Shown one piece after another: positions 1 through 6,922 of a DNA stretch of 13,444 nucleotides. The notes below the pieces were generated by a model. The model was given only the letters and a program-made list of their open reading frames with translations. It did no database searches and had not been told where the DNA came from. How positions within the stretch are numbered: the stretch's first letter is position 1; the number at the start of each line of letters is the position of its first letter. The DNA is from JBJKPP01 sp046706145 (GTDB taxonomy: Bacteria; Bacteroidota; Ignavibacteria; Ignavibacteriales; Ignavibacteriaceae), in NCBI GenBank assembly GCA_046706145.1, contig JBJKPP010000119.1, positions 1-13,444 on the forward strand, given 5' to 3'. The position numbers were made by a program, and so were the translations under genes.

Positions 1-1607
1 ATAAGAGATATAATTTGATGCGCAGTGTATAGATCAAAAGAGTAGTCAATCAGTAGATGATTCTCATCTATAAGATAATTTGCACACAGTTCTTTTCTAA
101 CCTTAAACAAGATTGAATAAATATGAATTATGAAATAAACTAAATAAACTGTGTGCGGTTTTGTAATTATAAATAAATCAATGTCATTATGGTTTTCAAT
201 TCCATAATTAGAAGTTCCGCCGCTAAATGCTGTAGAAGAAACGAGGGGAAGGTTTTTCAGAAAACTTAGAAGCTTCCTTAATTTGTTTTTATCAATTTTA
301 TTCCTGCCATGAATGTATTTACTTTTCTCGAAACCTGCTAGTTGATAAGAATCTTTTGTCTCAAGTAATCTTCCCTTTACCACTAAACTTGTGAGTGAAC
401 TATTCAATTCATCTTTACTTAATTTAATATCAAAAATCTGCTGATGAATTTTATCTTTTTTTATACCTGAATTAAATATGTTAGAATAGACAAAAGTCTT
501 TTCGACTGCTTCTTCATATGTTTTTGCCGTCGAAATTTTTACAGGGTAAACTTTTTTTATTCTTGATTCTAATACATCCAGCAATTTGTTTAACTGCCGA
601 CTCATCAAATCCGGAGAGTATTTAATATCATAATTGACACGCTCTTTAACATTTACGATTTCATATAATTTTTCTAATCCATGGAAATAGTCTTTCTCTT
701 TGTATGGATTTATAGTAATTGAAAAAGGTTGTGAGATTTCTTCTGTTGCAATACCACCGGTGCATAAAATAGGTAAGTTATAATACATTGCCTCAAGAAC
801 CGGAAAACCAAAACCTTCTTCAAAGCTTGTGTGAATAAAAGCTGAAGCATTCTGATAAGTTTCCTGAAGTTTCTCATCTGAAATATATCCGGTAAATTCT
901 ATATCGGGATTAGTGCTATAGTGTTTGAGCAAATAAGTTGTCTCTGGAGATTTAATCCAAAATTCACCAACAATCTTTAATTTTATGTCAAGTCTCCGTT
1001 CACTTTTCCATTTAAGGAAACCTTCGATTAAAAAACGCAGGTTTTTTCTTGGTTCTATATGTCCCACGTAAAGAAAATATGGCTGGACGGAATTCTTAAA
1101 ATTATTTGTAATGACTTTATCTTGTGTAAATTTTGAATATCCTTGAAGGATAAAAATATCTTCTTCTTTAAGACTGAGATATTTTACAATATTTCTTTTT
1201 GAATGTTCGCTTATGGTTACAACTAAAGGATTCTGTCCAAGAGTTTGTCTAAGCTGGTAGTTATAATATTTAACAAAACTTTTTGAATAAAACTGAGGAT
1301 GACTTATAAAAGATAAATCATGAATTACAATTGCAGAGGTTTTTGCAGAATTGTGCGGCATGTAATAATCTGGAAAAATTACACAATTTACATCCGATTT
1401 TTCGATTTCCGCTCCGAGTCCGAAATTTCTATACCAATTTTTCTTCACAGATTTTAATATAGAATACTTATTTTTATCTCCGGCAGACAGTGAAAATTTT
1501 GTTATTTGGTGTGAGGTTGTTTCAAGCTGTTCAATTAGACAATTCAAATAGCGGTTCGTTCCCGTTGATTTTTCCCCCAAAGTTGTGGCCTCGACACCGA
1601 TTTTCAT
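1..1607 (-). CDS. Glycosyltransferase (GT4-like) fused to winged-helix and nucleotidyltransferase domains, partial
   Basis: I translated this frame by hand from the ATG at 1607 to the left edge: about 535 codons with no stop, so the C-terminus is missing. The start is preceded by AAAGGA. Residues 1-345 look like a GT-B fold family 4 glycosyltransferase, with IHDLSF near 100, TISEHSKR near 140, YVGHIEPRKNL near 180 and an E-x7-E motif at E264/E272 in a FEEGFGFPVLEAM context. Residues about 385-440 resemble a small winged helix (LSKDELNSSLTSLVVKGRLLE). Residues 463-477 carry GG followed by NDID, the minimal nucleotidyltransferase signature with D475 and D477 as candidate metal ligands. The tail (LCANYLID..., DLYTAHQI) fits bacterial nucleotidyltransferases that often accompany glycan clusters. 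By family it would transfer a sugar in surface-glycan synthesis. The nucleotidyl substrate is unknown. The gene is cytoplasmic, with no signal peptide. Confidence 0.85.
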   Translation of the reverse strand, partial: MKIGVEATTLGEKSTGTNRYLNCLIEQLETTSHQITKFSLSAGDKNKYSILKSVKKNWYRNFGLGAEIEKSDVNCVIFPDYYMPHNSAKTSAIVIHDLSFISHPQFYSKSFVKYYNYQLRQTLGQNPLVVTISEHSKRNIVKYLSLKEEDIFILQGYSKFTQDKVITNNFKNSVQPYFLYVGHIEPRKNLRFLIEGFLKWKSERRLDIKLKIVGEFWIKSPETTYLLKHYSTNPDIEFTGYISDEKLQETYQNASAFIHTSFEEGFGFPVLEAMYYNLPILCTGGIATEEISQPFSITINPYKEKDYFHGLEKLYEIVNVKERVNYDIKYSPDLMSRQLNKLLDVLESRIKKVYPVKISTAKTYEEAVEKTFVYSNIFNSGIKKDKIHQQIFDIKLSKDELNSSLTSLVVKGRLLETKDSYQLAGFEKSKYIHGRNKIDKNKLRKLLSFLKNLPLVSSTAFSGGTSNYGIENHNDIDLFIITKPHTVYLVYFIIHIYSILFKVRKELCANYLIDENHLLIDYSFDLYTAHQIISL

Positions 1608-2102
1608 TTGATGTCCTTTGGTTTTTATTTGAGAGTTATGAGTAAAAGATAGCCCTAAAGATTAACTTATTTTTCAATTTTATCAAACAGTAAAAAATTG
1701 CTCTGTATTAGATCACACATTAATCGTTAACTTAGCCAAAACTAATTTAAGTATAAATGAAATTTATCATTATCTTATTAAATAAATTCTTTGTCCATTA
1801 GGACTAGCCAGAACATAAGTTACTCACATATTTGAAAGCATAAAACTAGCTTTTTATTTAATATTCGAAGTTAGTGATCTGTATCATAAATAGTCTCGTT
1901 CACTTTGGTATTTTTTTTAGCAAGAAAAATATTTATAATCGCTTTGCATAGAAAATTCCCAAAAAATGACTTTTAACAAATTAACTCCTTTAAGAAAGAT
2001 AATCCCATCTGGTAATTTACCACTGTTCAAGTCAGTTAGTATTTCCTGTAATTCACATGAATGCTTTGGATGGCAATATTTATTTATTGGAAAAAATACT
2101 AA
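1608..2102. other. 495-base gap, no convincing gene
   Basis: This stretch separates the divergent glycosyltransferase (-) and the small membrane protein operon (+), so it should hold both promoters, but I could not pick a convincing -35/-10 pair. The only open frame of note is a 66-codon minus-strand one at 1917-2117. It overlaps the start of the next gene, has no good ribosome binding site and resembles no family I know. It could be a decayed gene fragment. A weak AAAGC...GCTTT stem at 1835-1853 is followed by a short T-rich run. Confidence 0.5.
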
Positions 2103-2408
2103 ATGAATAAAAAACAAAAGATAACTATAATAGTAGCTGCAATTATAATTGCCGCAGGCATAACTTTATGGCTGGCAGATGGAACAGCTATATTTACCAA
2201 AACTCAAATCCTGGTAGTCAAAAAAGATCCACTTTTCGGAACCACATATAAAACTTGGAAAGACCAATTCGTATTGGGATTATTGCCTAGTGGATTTTCG
2301 TTAACTTTAGAATCCTTGGCCCTAACATCATTAAGTGGTGCAGTTATAGTAGTATCAGGTATTTTATTTTATGTTTTCAAAAAAGGAAGAAATGAAAAGT
2401 CTATTTAG
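2103..2408 (+). CDS. Small two-helix membrane protein, hypothetical
   Basis: The 101-residue product has a hydrophobic helix at about residues 8-26 and a second at about 72-92. Between them lies a 45-residue soluble loop (TKTQILVVKKDPLFGTTYKTWKDQF) containing no Cys or His, so no haem or metal site is visible. Positive residues sit at the N-terminus (NKKQK) and after the second helix (KKGRN), suggesting both ends are cytoplasmic and the loop periplasmic. I do not recognise the family. The reading frame overlaps the downstream yceI-like gene by 17 bases, so the two are probably translationally coupled, and the protein may be an inner-membrane partner of that YceI protein. No strong Shine-Dalgarno sequence precedes the ATG; only an A-rich stretch is present. 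The overlap and the membrane topology make a real gene likely. Confidence 0.75.
   Translation: MNKKQKITIIVAAIIIAAGITLWLADGTAIFTKTQILVVKKDPLFGTTYKTWKDQFVLGLLPSGFSLTLESLALTSLSGAVIVVSGILFYVFKKGRNEKSI
2383..2388 (+). promoter_or_regulatory. Ribosome binding site that decides the YceI start
   Basis: AAGGAA lies just upstream of the ATG at 2392. An in-frame ATG at 2371 lies before this site and would add seven charged residues ahead of the signal peptide. The ATG at 2392 gives a normal signal sequence, so it is the better start. Confidence 0.7.
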
Positions 2409-3030
2409 AATCTTGTTTATTGTTTTATCCTTTCTTATTTCAATTACAGCTCAAAGCTTTGATGTAAAAGCTGAAAGAGCGCAGACTTTTTCATTTAAGG
2501 ATACAACGGGAAGAAGCCAGGCTTCCTTCCACAGTTCTACTCCTTTTGAAGATATTGATGGACTAACAACTCAGATAAGTGGTACGGTAACTTTTGATGT
2601 GAAAAATTTTGCGGGTACGCTAAAAGGTAAAATTACAATCCCTGTTGCTTCCTTAAAGACCGGAATTGAAAAAATGGAAAGAGATTTGAGAAGTTCTGCC
2701 TGGTTGGATGCAGCTAAATATCCAGAAATTACATTCTCTATAAAAAAAGTTGAAAATGTACAAAAAATTGCTCCGAACAAAATAAATGCAGATGTGGTTG
2801 GAGATTTTTATCTTCACGGAGTAACTAAAGAAGTAACAGCCAAAGCTACAGTTACCTATCTTGATCAGAGTCCCCAAACTCTAAAAGTCGAACCCGGTGA
2901 TCTTCTGGGCGTTATTGCCTCTTTCGACATAAAGTTATCTGACTTTGGTGTAGAACACATGCTTTTGGGAACAAGGGTTTCGAATGATATCAACATTAAG
3001 GTAAATTTAGTTGGCACAAACAAATTCTAA
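2392..3030 (+). CDS. YceI-family periplasmic lipocalin-like protein (copy 1)
   Basis: The 212-residue protein has a signal peptide (MKSLFRILFIVLSFLISITA), so it is exported. The rest matches the YceI-like beta-barrel fold. It has the entry strand and loop with ISGTVTFDVKNFAG, then ASLKTGIEKMERDLRSSAWLDAAKYPEITFSIKKV, where YceI proteins carry the conserved 'dlrs.dwld...yP.itf.s' segment, then GDFYLHGVTKEVTAKATVTY, the typical 'G.l.lhGvtk.v' strand pair. YceI proteins bind long isoprenoid chains such as polyprenols or quinones in the periplasm; the ligand here is not shown. The gene overlaps the small membrane protein upstream by 17 bases. The cytochrome-barrel gene starts 39 bases downstream, so the three are probably one transcript. 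Its length fits the family (about 170-220). A second, clearly divergent YceI gene lies at 8404-8982. Confidence 0.9.
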   Translation: MKSLFRILFIVLSFLISITAQSFDVKAERAQTFSFKDTTGRSQASFHSSTPFEDIDGLTTQISGTVTFDVKNFAGTLKGKITIPVASLKTGIEKMERDLRSSAWLDAAKYPEITFSIKKVENVQKIAPNKINADVVGDFYLHGVTKEVTAKATVTYLDQSPQTLKVEPGDLLGVIASFDIKLSDFGVEHMLLGTRVSNDINIKVNLVGTNKF

Positions 3031-3069
3031 TTACATAGTAATCGCTATGCGAGAAAGAAGGAAATTAAA

Positions 3070-4197
3070 ATGAGAAGTCTTTTCATTATCCCTACCGCAA
3101 TTTTGGTATTAATTTTCACAATACCAGGATATTCCATACCAAGGTTTGCCTTGATGATGGGAGGCACCTGCTCAGACTGCCATTTCGATCCTTCGGGAGC
3201 AGGGCTGCGAAATGATGGTGGATTTAAATTCGAAAGGGATGTACTGCCTATGATGCACGCTCAGAAAAGTCTTAAAATAAGTGATCTTATAGGAGAAAAT
3301 ATTTATTTCGGTTTTGACTACAGAACCCAATATTTATATTCTCAACAGTTTAATAAAACTGATTTTCAAAAAATGCAAGGAACATTTTACACTGATGTTA
3401 ATCTGACCGATAAACTTGATCTGTACGGCAGCTACGATTTCATAAATAATATTTGGGAAGGTTTCGCAATAGCACATATACTTCCAAACAGCAGCTACAT
3501 AAAAGTTGGAACATTCAGACCAAACTTCGGTATTCAATTAGATGATCATACTGCATATACGAGAGGCGGGGATTTGGGATATTTATTTCAGACTGGCTAT
3601 CCCCAAGGCTTAATTTACAACCCTTGGTACACAGAGACCGGGATGGAAGTTGGCGCAAACTTTCCTGCTCATGTTTCCCTAACAGCCAGCGTTGGAAGCC
3701 CAAGAACAGCATCACAATTGTTTGCCAGCGACCCAACCTATACTGCAAGAATTCAATATACTCCAATTATTGCTCACCAGTTTGCGCTCATGCTTGGCGG
3801 TTCTTATGCTAATTTTAGAGGTTCTTTACCTCCTGCCTATCTTGTACAGTTTCCAAAAGTTAATATGTATGGAGGATTCTTCGGTTTTGGCACAACAAGC
3901 CTAACAATAATGGGTGAATATGATGTGGCTTCTGATTATGTAACCAGCAATTCTAAGTCTTCTGCTGCTATGGCACAAATTACTTACCAATGGCTAAAAG
4001 GATTTCAATCCTTTGTAAGATATGACAGGTTTGATCCTAACATGAATGTTAGCGGTGATGAATTGCAACGGGTAATTGTAGGCTTGGACCTATTTCCATA
4101 CAGCTTTACAGAAGTTATTCCTGAATACAGATTTCAATTTGAAACTCCCAGTGTGAAAAACGACTCTTTCGTTTTACAATTTCATTTCTATTATTAA
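3070..4197 (+). CDS. Outer-membrane beta-barrel with N-terminal monohaem cytochrome c domain
   Basis: The 375-residue protein starts with a signal peptide of about 22 residues. Directly after it is one haem c motif, C34-S-D-C37-H38, in the context FALMMGGTCSDCHFDPSGAGLRNDGG. No other CxxCH is present. The remaining 300 residues alternate polar and hydrophobic positions in strand-length blocks rich in Tyr, Phe, Gly and Asn (for example SYIKVGTFRPNFGIQLDDHTAY and GFFGFGTTSLTIMGEYDV). The protein ends in FHFYY, a typical outer-membrane barrel C-terminus with a final aromatic residue. A haem at the mouth or plug of a porin would let electrons cross the outer membrane. The CHxxPxGxGxRN context differs from the Cyc2-like gene at 5447-6775, so the two are different subfamilies. 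AAGGA precedes the ATG by about ten bases. This is the last gene of the plus-strand operon. The electron partner is unknown. Confidence 0.85.
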   Translation: MRSLFIIPTAILVLIFTIPGYSIPRFALMMGGTCSDCHFDPSGAGLRNDGGFKFERDVLPMMHAQKSLKISDLIGENIYFGFDYRTQYLYSQQFNKTDFQKMQGTFYTDVNLTDKLDLYGSYDFINNIWEGFAIAHILPNSSYIKVGTFRPNFGIQLDDHTAYTRGGDLGYLFQTGYPQGLIYNPWYTETGMEVGANFPAHVSLTASVGSPRTASQLFASDPTYTARIQYTPIIAHQFALMLGGSYANFRGSLPPAYLVQFPKVNMYGGFFGFGTTSLTIMGEYDVASDYVTSNSKSSAAMAQITYQWLKGFQSFVRYDRFDPNMNVSGDELQRVIVGLDLFPYSFTEVIPEYRFQFETPSVKNDSFVLQFHFYY

Positions 4198-4461
4198 GGA
4201 TTTGCAAATTTAAAGAAGTGTAATAATTCTTGAGTTAAGAATTGAATCTCGGTTTTTCTATTCTAATATGCACACAAGATTAGTAAACCTATTATGTTTA
4301 ATATAGTTTGGTTTGCTTCATCTTGGTGGTGCTAAAATATATAAACTGACTTTCATAGGTAAAGAATCCGAGAAACTCAAAGCAATTAACTATATAATAT
4401 TGAGGCAATTAACCAGCATGAACTTCCTGGTTCATTATAGTTTTAGGAAGTCTTTGAATCT
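4198..4461. other. Gap between convergent operons with nested inverted repeats
   Basis: The cytochrome-barrel operon (+) and the HiPIP operon (-) converge on this gap, where a bidirectional terminator would be expected. I see no gene. At 4411-4435 two mutually exclusive perfect 6-bp stems overlap: AACCAG (4411-4416) with CTGGTT (4427-4432), and ATGAAC (4418-4423) with GTTCAT (4430-4435). Neither has a long T-run, so a terminator role is uncertain. An imperfect hairpin around 4280-4313 (AAACC...GGTTT) is weaker. Confidence 0.4.
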
Positions 4462-4812
4462 TTATGAACCACTATTTGCCTGCTTCTTTATGAATGAATT
4501 ACAATATCCGTCCGGATTTATAGGCCCTTTTACTACCTGGCACGTACCGCATTGAGCGCCACCTTTGGGTGGAATAAAAAATTGACATAATGTACAATAT
4601 TTATCTTGGTAGGGTGATTTACCTTTGTACTGAAAAGTTGTTCTCGTCTGAAGATCACTTGGAGATAAATTACTTGTATCAGTGCAAGGATCCTCAGCCG
4701 GTTGATTGTTGCTTTTTTTAGCGCAACTTTCCAGCAGAGCAGGAACAGTCACTGCAGTAACAGCTAAAAATGCCGATTTTTTAAGAAAATCTTTACGATT
4801 AATTTTTCCCAT
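4462..4812 (-). CDS. High-potential iron-sulfur protein (HiPIP), exported
   Basis: This 116-residue protein ends in a HiPIP domain. C73-x2-C76, then C91 (x14), then C104 (x12), in the context YCTLCQFF...CQVVKGPINPDGYCNSF, match the family's four ligands of a [4Fe-4S] cluster and its 'G.vnp.GwC' end. C88 is an extra Cys close to the cluster. The N-terminus (INRKDFLKKSAFLAVTAVTVPALLESC) resembles a Tat signal with RK in place of RR, which fits because HiPIPs are folded before export. C30 sits where a lipoprotein Cys would be (LLESC), so the protein may be lipid-anchored. HiPIPs carry single electrons in the periplasm, for example to terminal oxidases, or take part in iron oxidation. GAGGAG lies five bases before the ATG. 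The gene is 98 bases downstream of the cytochrome c gene, probably the last gene of that operon. Confidence 0.88.
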   Translation of the reverse strand: MGKINRKDFLKKSAFLAVTAVTVPALLESCAKKSNNQPAEDPCTDTSNLSPSDLQTRTTFQYKGKSPYQDKYCTLCQFFIPPKGGAQCGTCQVVKGPINPDGYCNSFIKKQANSGS

Positions 4813-4910
4813 TGTAACTCCTCAATTATTTTTTTTATTTTCTCAGATCGAATGTTATCAGTGGATTAATCTTCCAGGAATCCTTGTTTTAAACGCAAGC
4901 CATTTATATT

Positions 4911-5387
4911 TTAATTTGCTACTGATCTGAAATATTCCACAAGTGCACGCGCCTCTTTTTCTTTAAGTCCTTGGTCCGGCATTACTATACCATTGTATTT
5001 CTTGATCAGATCTTGAACTTGAGGTTCCTTCTTTTGCATTTCAGCCGTATTTAATAAATAATTCATTATGTAAATAGGCGGTACCTCCTTAGTAATATTT
5101 CTTAGGGGAGGACCAACTAATTTATTGTCAAGAGTGTGACAAGGAGAGCACTTACTGTTAAAAATTCCTTCTCCTTCTTCTGCTAGTTTCTTATTAATTG
5201 GTCCAAGCTTTAATTCTTTAATTGGACCTATTCCTATGTTTTCATGTTTTACTTTAGTCTTTGTAGAGTCCTGGACAACAATCGTTTTATTAGAATTTAA
5301 AACAATATTCCTCGAGTTATTCCTATTAACCTTAGAAATTAGGAAAATGAAAGGTAGGAGCACAGCAAGAGCCAAGTAAAGTTTCAT
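4911..5387 (-). CDS. Monohaem class I cytochrome c, membrane-anchored or exported
   Basis: This 158-residue protein has an N-terminal hydrophobic segment (residues 3-18) with no obvious cleavage site, so it may stay anchored. A polar linker of about 50 residues follows, then a small cytochrome c domain. The haem c motif is C80-S-P-C83-H84 in EGIFNSKCSPCHTLDNKLVGPPL. The likely sixth ligand is M136 in GIVMPDQGL, followed by a C-terminal helix (KEKEARALVEYFRS) typical of class I cytochromes c. Such proteins shuttle electrons in the periplasm. A strong GGAGGG lies just before the ATG. It lies 59 bases downstream of the Cyc2-like gene and 98 bases upstream of the HiPIP gene, so it is the middle member of a three-gene redox operon. 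It is a natural candidate to accept electrons from, or donate them to, the outer-membrane cytochrome-porin. Confidence 0.9.
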   Translation of the reverse strand: MKLYLALAVLLPFIFLISKVNRNNSRNIVLNSNKTIVVQDSTKTKVKHENIGIGPIKELKLGPINKKLAEEGEGIFNSKCSPCHTLDNKLVGPPLRNITKEVPPIYIMNYLLNTAEMQKKEPQVQDLIKKYNGIVMPDQGLKEKEARALVEYFRSVAN

Positions 5388-5446
5388 AAACCCTCCATAT
5401 CAGAGTTTTTTCTTTTTTATTTATACAATTTAATTATGAAATCCTA

Positions 5447-6775
5447 TCAAAAAACAACCCATCCTAAAACATAAAGGGTATTGTTGTCAGAAGCATTCCT
5501 TCCTGCACCATCATAATTTGTAGATCCACCGTTGAATTTGTTATAAGCTACATACTGTATAGCAAATTGTGTGTTTAGCCATGGTAAATAGTCAACCTGA
5601 GCAATTACTCCACCACTATTCGGAGAACCATTGGCACTGCCTGTTACCGAAGCTGGGGTGTAGAGGTTAGCATCCTTATCACCGTTTGTGTTAAAATATC
5701 CTAGGGAGAACGCAACTCCAACAGGTAAATTATAACTACAATCAATTCTAAAAGTTTTTAGATTGTTTGAAGGATTTGCACCGCCGCTAGGTGCAGTTGC
5801 ATCAAAGTTCTGTTTTTCTGTTATGTAGGTAGTGTGCGCAATCAATTCGGAACTGCCAACGCTCCTCTCATATTGAGCATCCATAGCTATGTCCGTATAT
5901 TTATCTGTTGGTCCGGAAATACCAGTTGGATATAATGAAGTTGCCATTCCATATGTCCCTACTTCCAAATATTGACCACTCCATTGTTTTTGCCAGGCAA
6001 CTCGCCAGTACGGAGCAAAACCGCTGATTGTATTCTCCGAATTAGAATTAGCAGGGAATGGACCGCCTTGGGGGGTTGACTTGTAAAGTGAGAACTCACC
6101 GTAAATCATGTTATCATACAATGCATATGCTCCAAGTCCTGTGACTTCTTGAGCTAGTCCTCCATCTATTAAGGTAGCAGCTGTTGGTGTTGGGACTACT
6201 GCAGAACTAAAGTATGGGAAACCCCATGCCGAAGTTGTGTTCCAGACATCTTCAACCGTTGGTCCATTATTTAAACTTAAACCGTACAGTAGGTCGTTAT
6301 TATCCACAGTTGTATGACTTGCAAATCGTAAATCTGTGTTGTCCAATGCGAAAGACGCTCCTTGATCATCGTAGGTAATCTGAATGAAAGAGCCAAAGTT
6401 GGGAGAAATTTCTCCTGCTACAAAAAGACTTAGCTGTTGAGGAAAATCCATCACAACCTTCTGTGATCCTGGTTGGGCTTTGGATGTTTCATTAAAAGAA
6501 CCTTGTATCATCGCTGACATGGGCAGCACATTTAGAATTTTTAGGTTTGTCGATTGTTGTTCATTGGTAGATTGAATAGTAGCAATCCCTGTCATAGTGT
6601 ATGCATTAAGTTTAAATAATCTGCCAAATGGGGTAAGTTCTGGATAAATGTAATGGCAGGAGCTACAGGGGAGGTTTGTCTGTCGAGCAAAACTAGGAAT
6701 AGCATAAGTTTTGGTAACAATTGCAAGTGAAAGGATGATTGCGAGTGATTTAATTCCAGAATAAATGCTTGACAT
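5447..6775 (-). CDS. Cyc2-like fused monohaem cytochrome c and outer-membrane porin
   Basis: The 442-residue protein has a signal peptide ending near residue 25 (TKTYA), then IPSFARQTNLPCSSCHYIYP followed by ELTPFGRLFKLNAYT. The single haem c motif is C37-S-S-C40-H41. The context FARQT..pC..CH...P.L..FGR.FK..aYT is the signature of Cyc2-type fused cytochrome-porins, whose best-known members oxidise Fe(II) at the cell surface. The rest (residues about 85-442) shows barrel strands with alternating residues and segments such as LSLNNGPTVEDVWNTTSAWGFPY, and ends LYVLGWVVF with the final Phe expected of outer-membrane barrels. Length agrees with the family (about 400-480). GGAGGT stands five bases before the ATG. 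Cytochrome c and HiPIP genes follow at once. Related cytochrome-porins occur widely in bacteria not known to oxidise iron, so the substrate is not settled by this motif. Confidence 0.87.
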   Translation of the reverse strand: MSSIYSGIKSLAIILSLAIVTKTYAIPSFARQTNLPCSSCHYIYPELTPFGRLFKLNAYTMTGIATIQSTNEQQSTNLKILNVLPMSAMIQGSFNETSKAQPGSQKVVMDFPQQLSLFVAGEISPNFGSFIQITYDDQGASFALDNTDLRFASHTTVDNNDLLYGLSLNNGPTVEDVWNTTSAWGFPYFSSAVVPTPTAATLIDGGLAQEVTGLGAYALYDNMIYGEFSLYKSTPQGGPFPANSNSENTISGFAPYWRVAWQKQWSGQYLEVGTYGMATSLYPTGISGPTDKYTDIAMDAQYERSVGSSELIAHTTYITEKQNFDATAPSGGANPSNNLKTFRIDCSYNLPVGVAFSLGYFNTNGDKDANLYTPASVTGSANGSPNSGGVIAQVDYLPWLNTQFAIQYVAYNKFNGGSTNYDGAGRNASDNNTLYVLGWVVF

Positions 6776-6922
6776 TCTGAACCTCCATTTTTTACATTTA
6801 GTTTTGAATTTGAGTTACCCTCACCAATCATAAAAGATTTTCCAAAAATTACGAAAACTGAAAATAAAAAAAAACATTTTTTGAAATTTTCGGTTGGCTT
6901 GAAAAGAACTAAACCCAATAAA
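6776..6922 (-). promoter_or_regulatory. Leader region of the Cyc2-like operon
   Basis: These 147 bases separate the unknown gene upstream (ends 6923) from the Cyc2-like gene. The gap is larger than those within the operon, so a separate promoter is likely, but no clear promoter elements can be named. A long AT-only stem is possible between CGAAAA at 6852-6857 and TTTTCG at 6887-6892. It could end transcription of the upstream gene. The Shine-Dalgarno sequence GGAGGT lies at 6781-6786. Confidence 0.35.

Noticed and set aside
2371..2391. Upstream ATG for the first YceI gene
   Set aside because: It lies before the ribosome binding site and would put seven charged residues ahead of the signal peptide; the ATG at 2392 fits better.
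3624..3904. Overlapping open frames inside the cytochrome-barrel gene
   Set aside because: They are alternative frames of the real coding sequence and have no independent start signals.
4313..4555. 80-codon plus-strand open frame over the HiPIP 3' end
   Set aside because: It overlaps the conserved Cys region of the HiPIP gene on the opposite strand and has no family resemblance.
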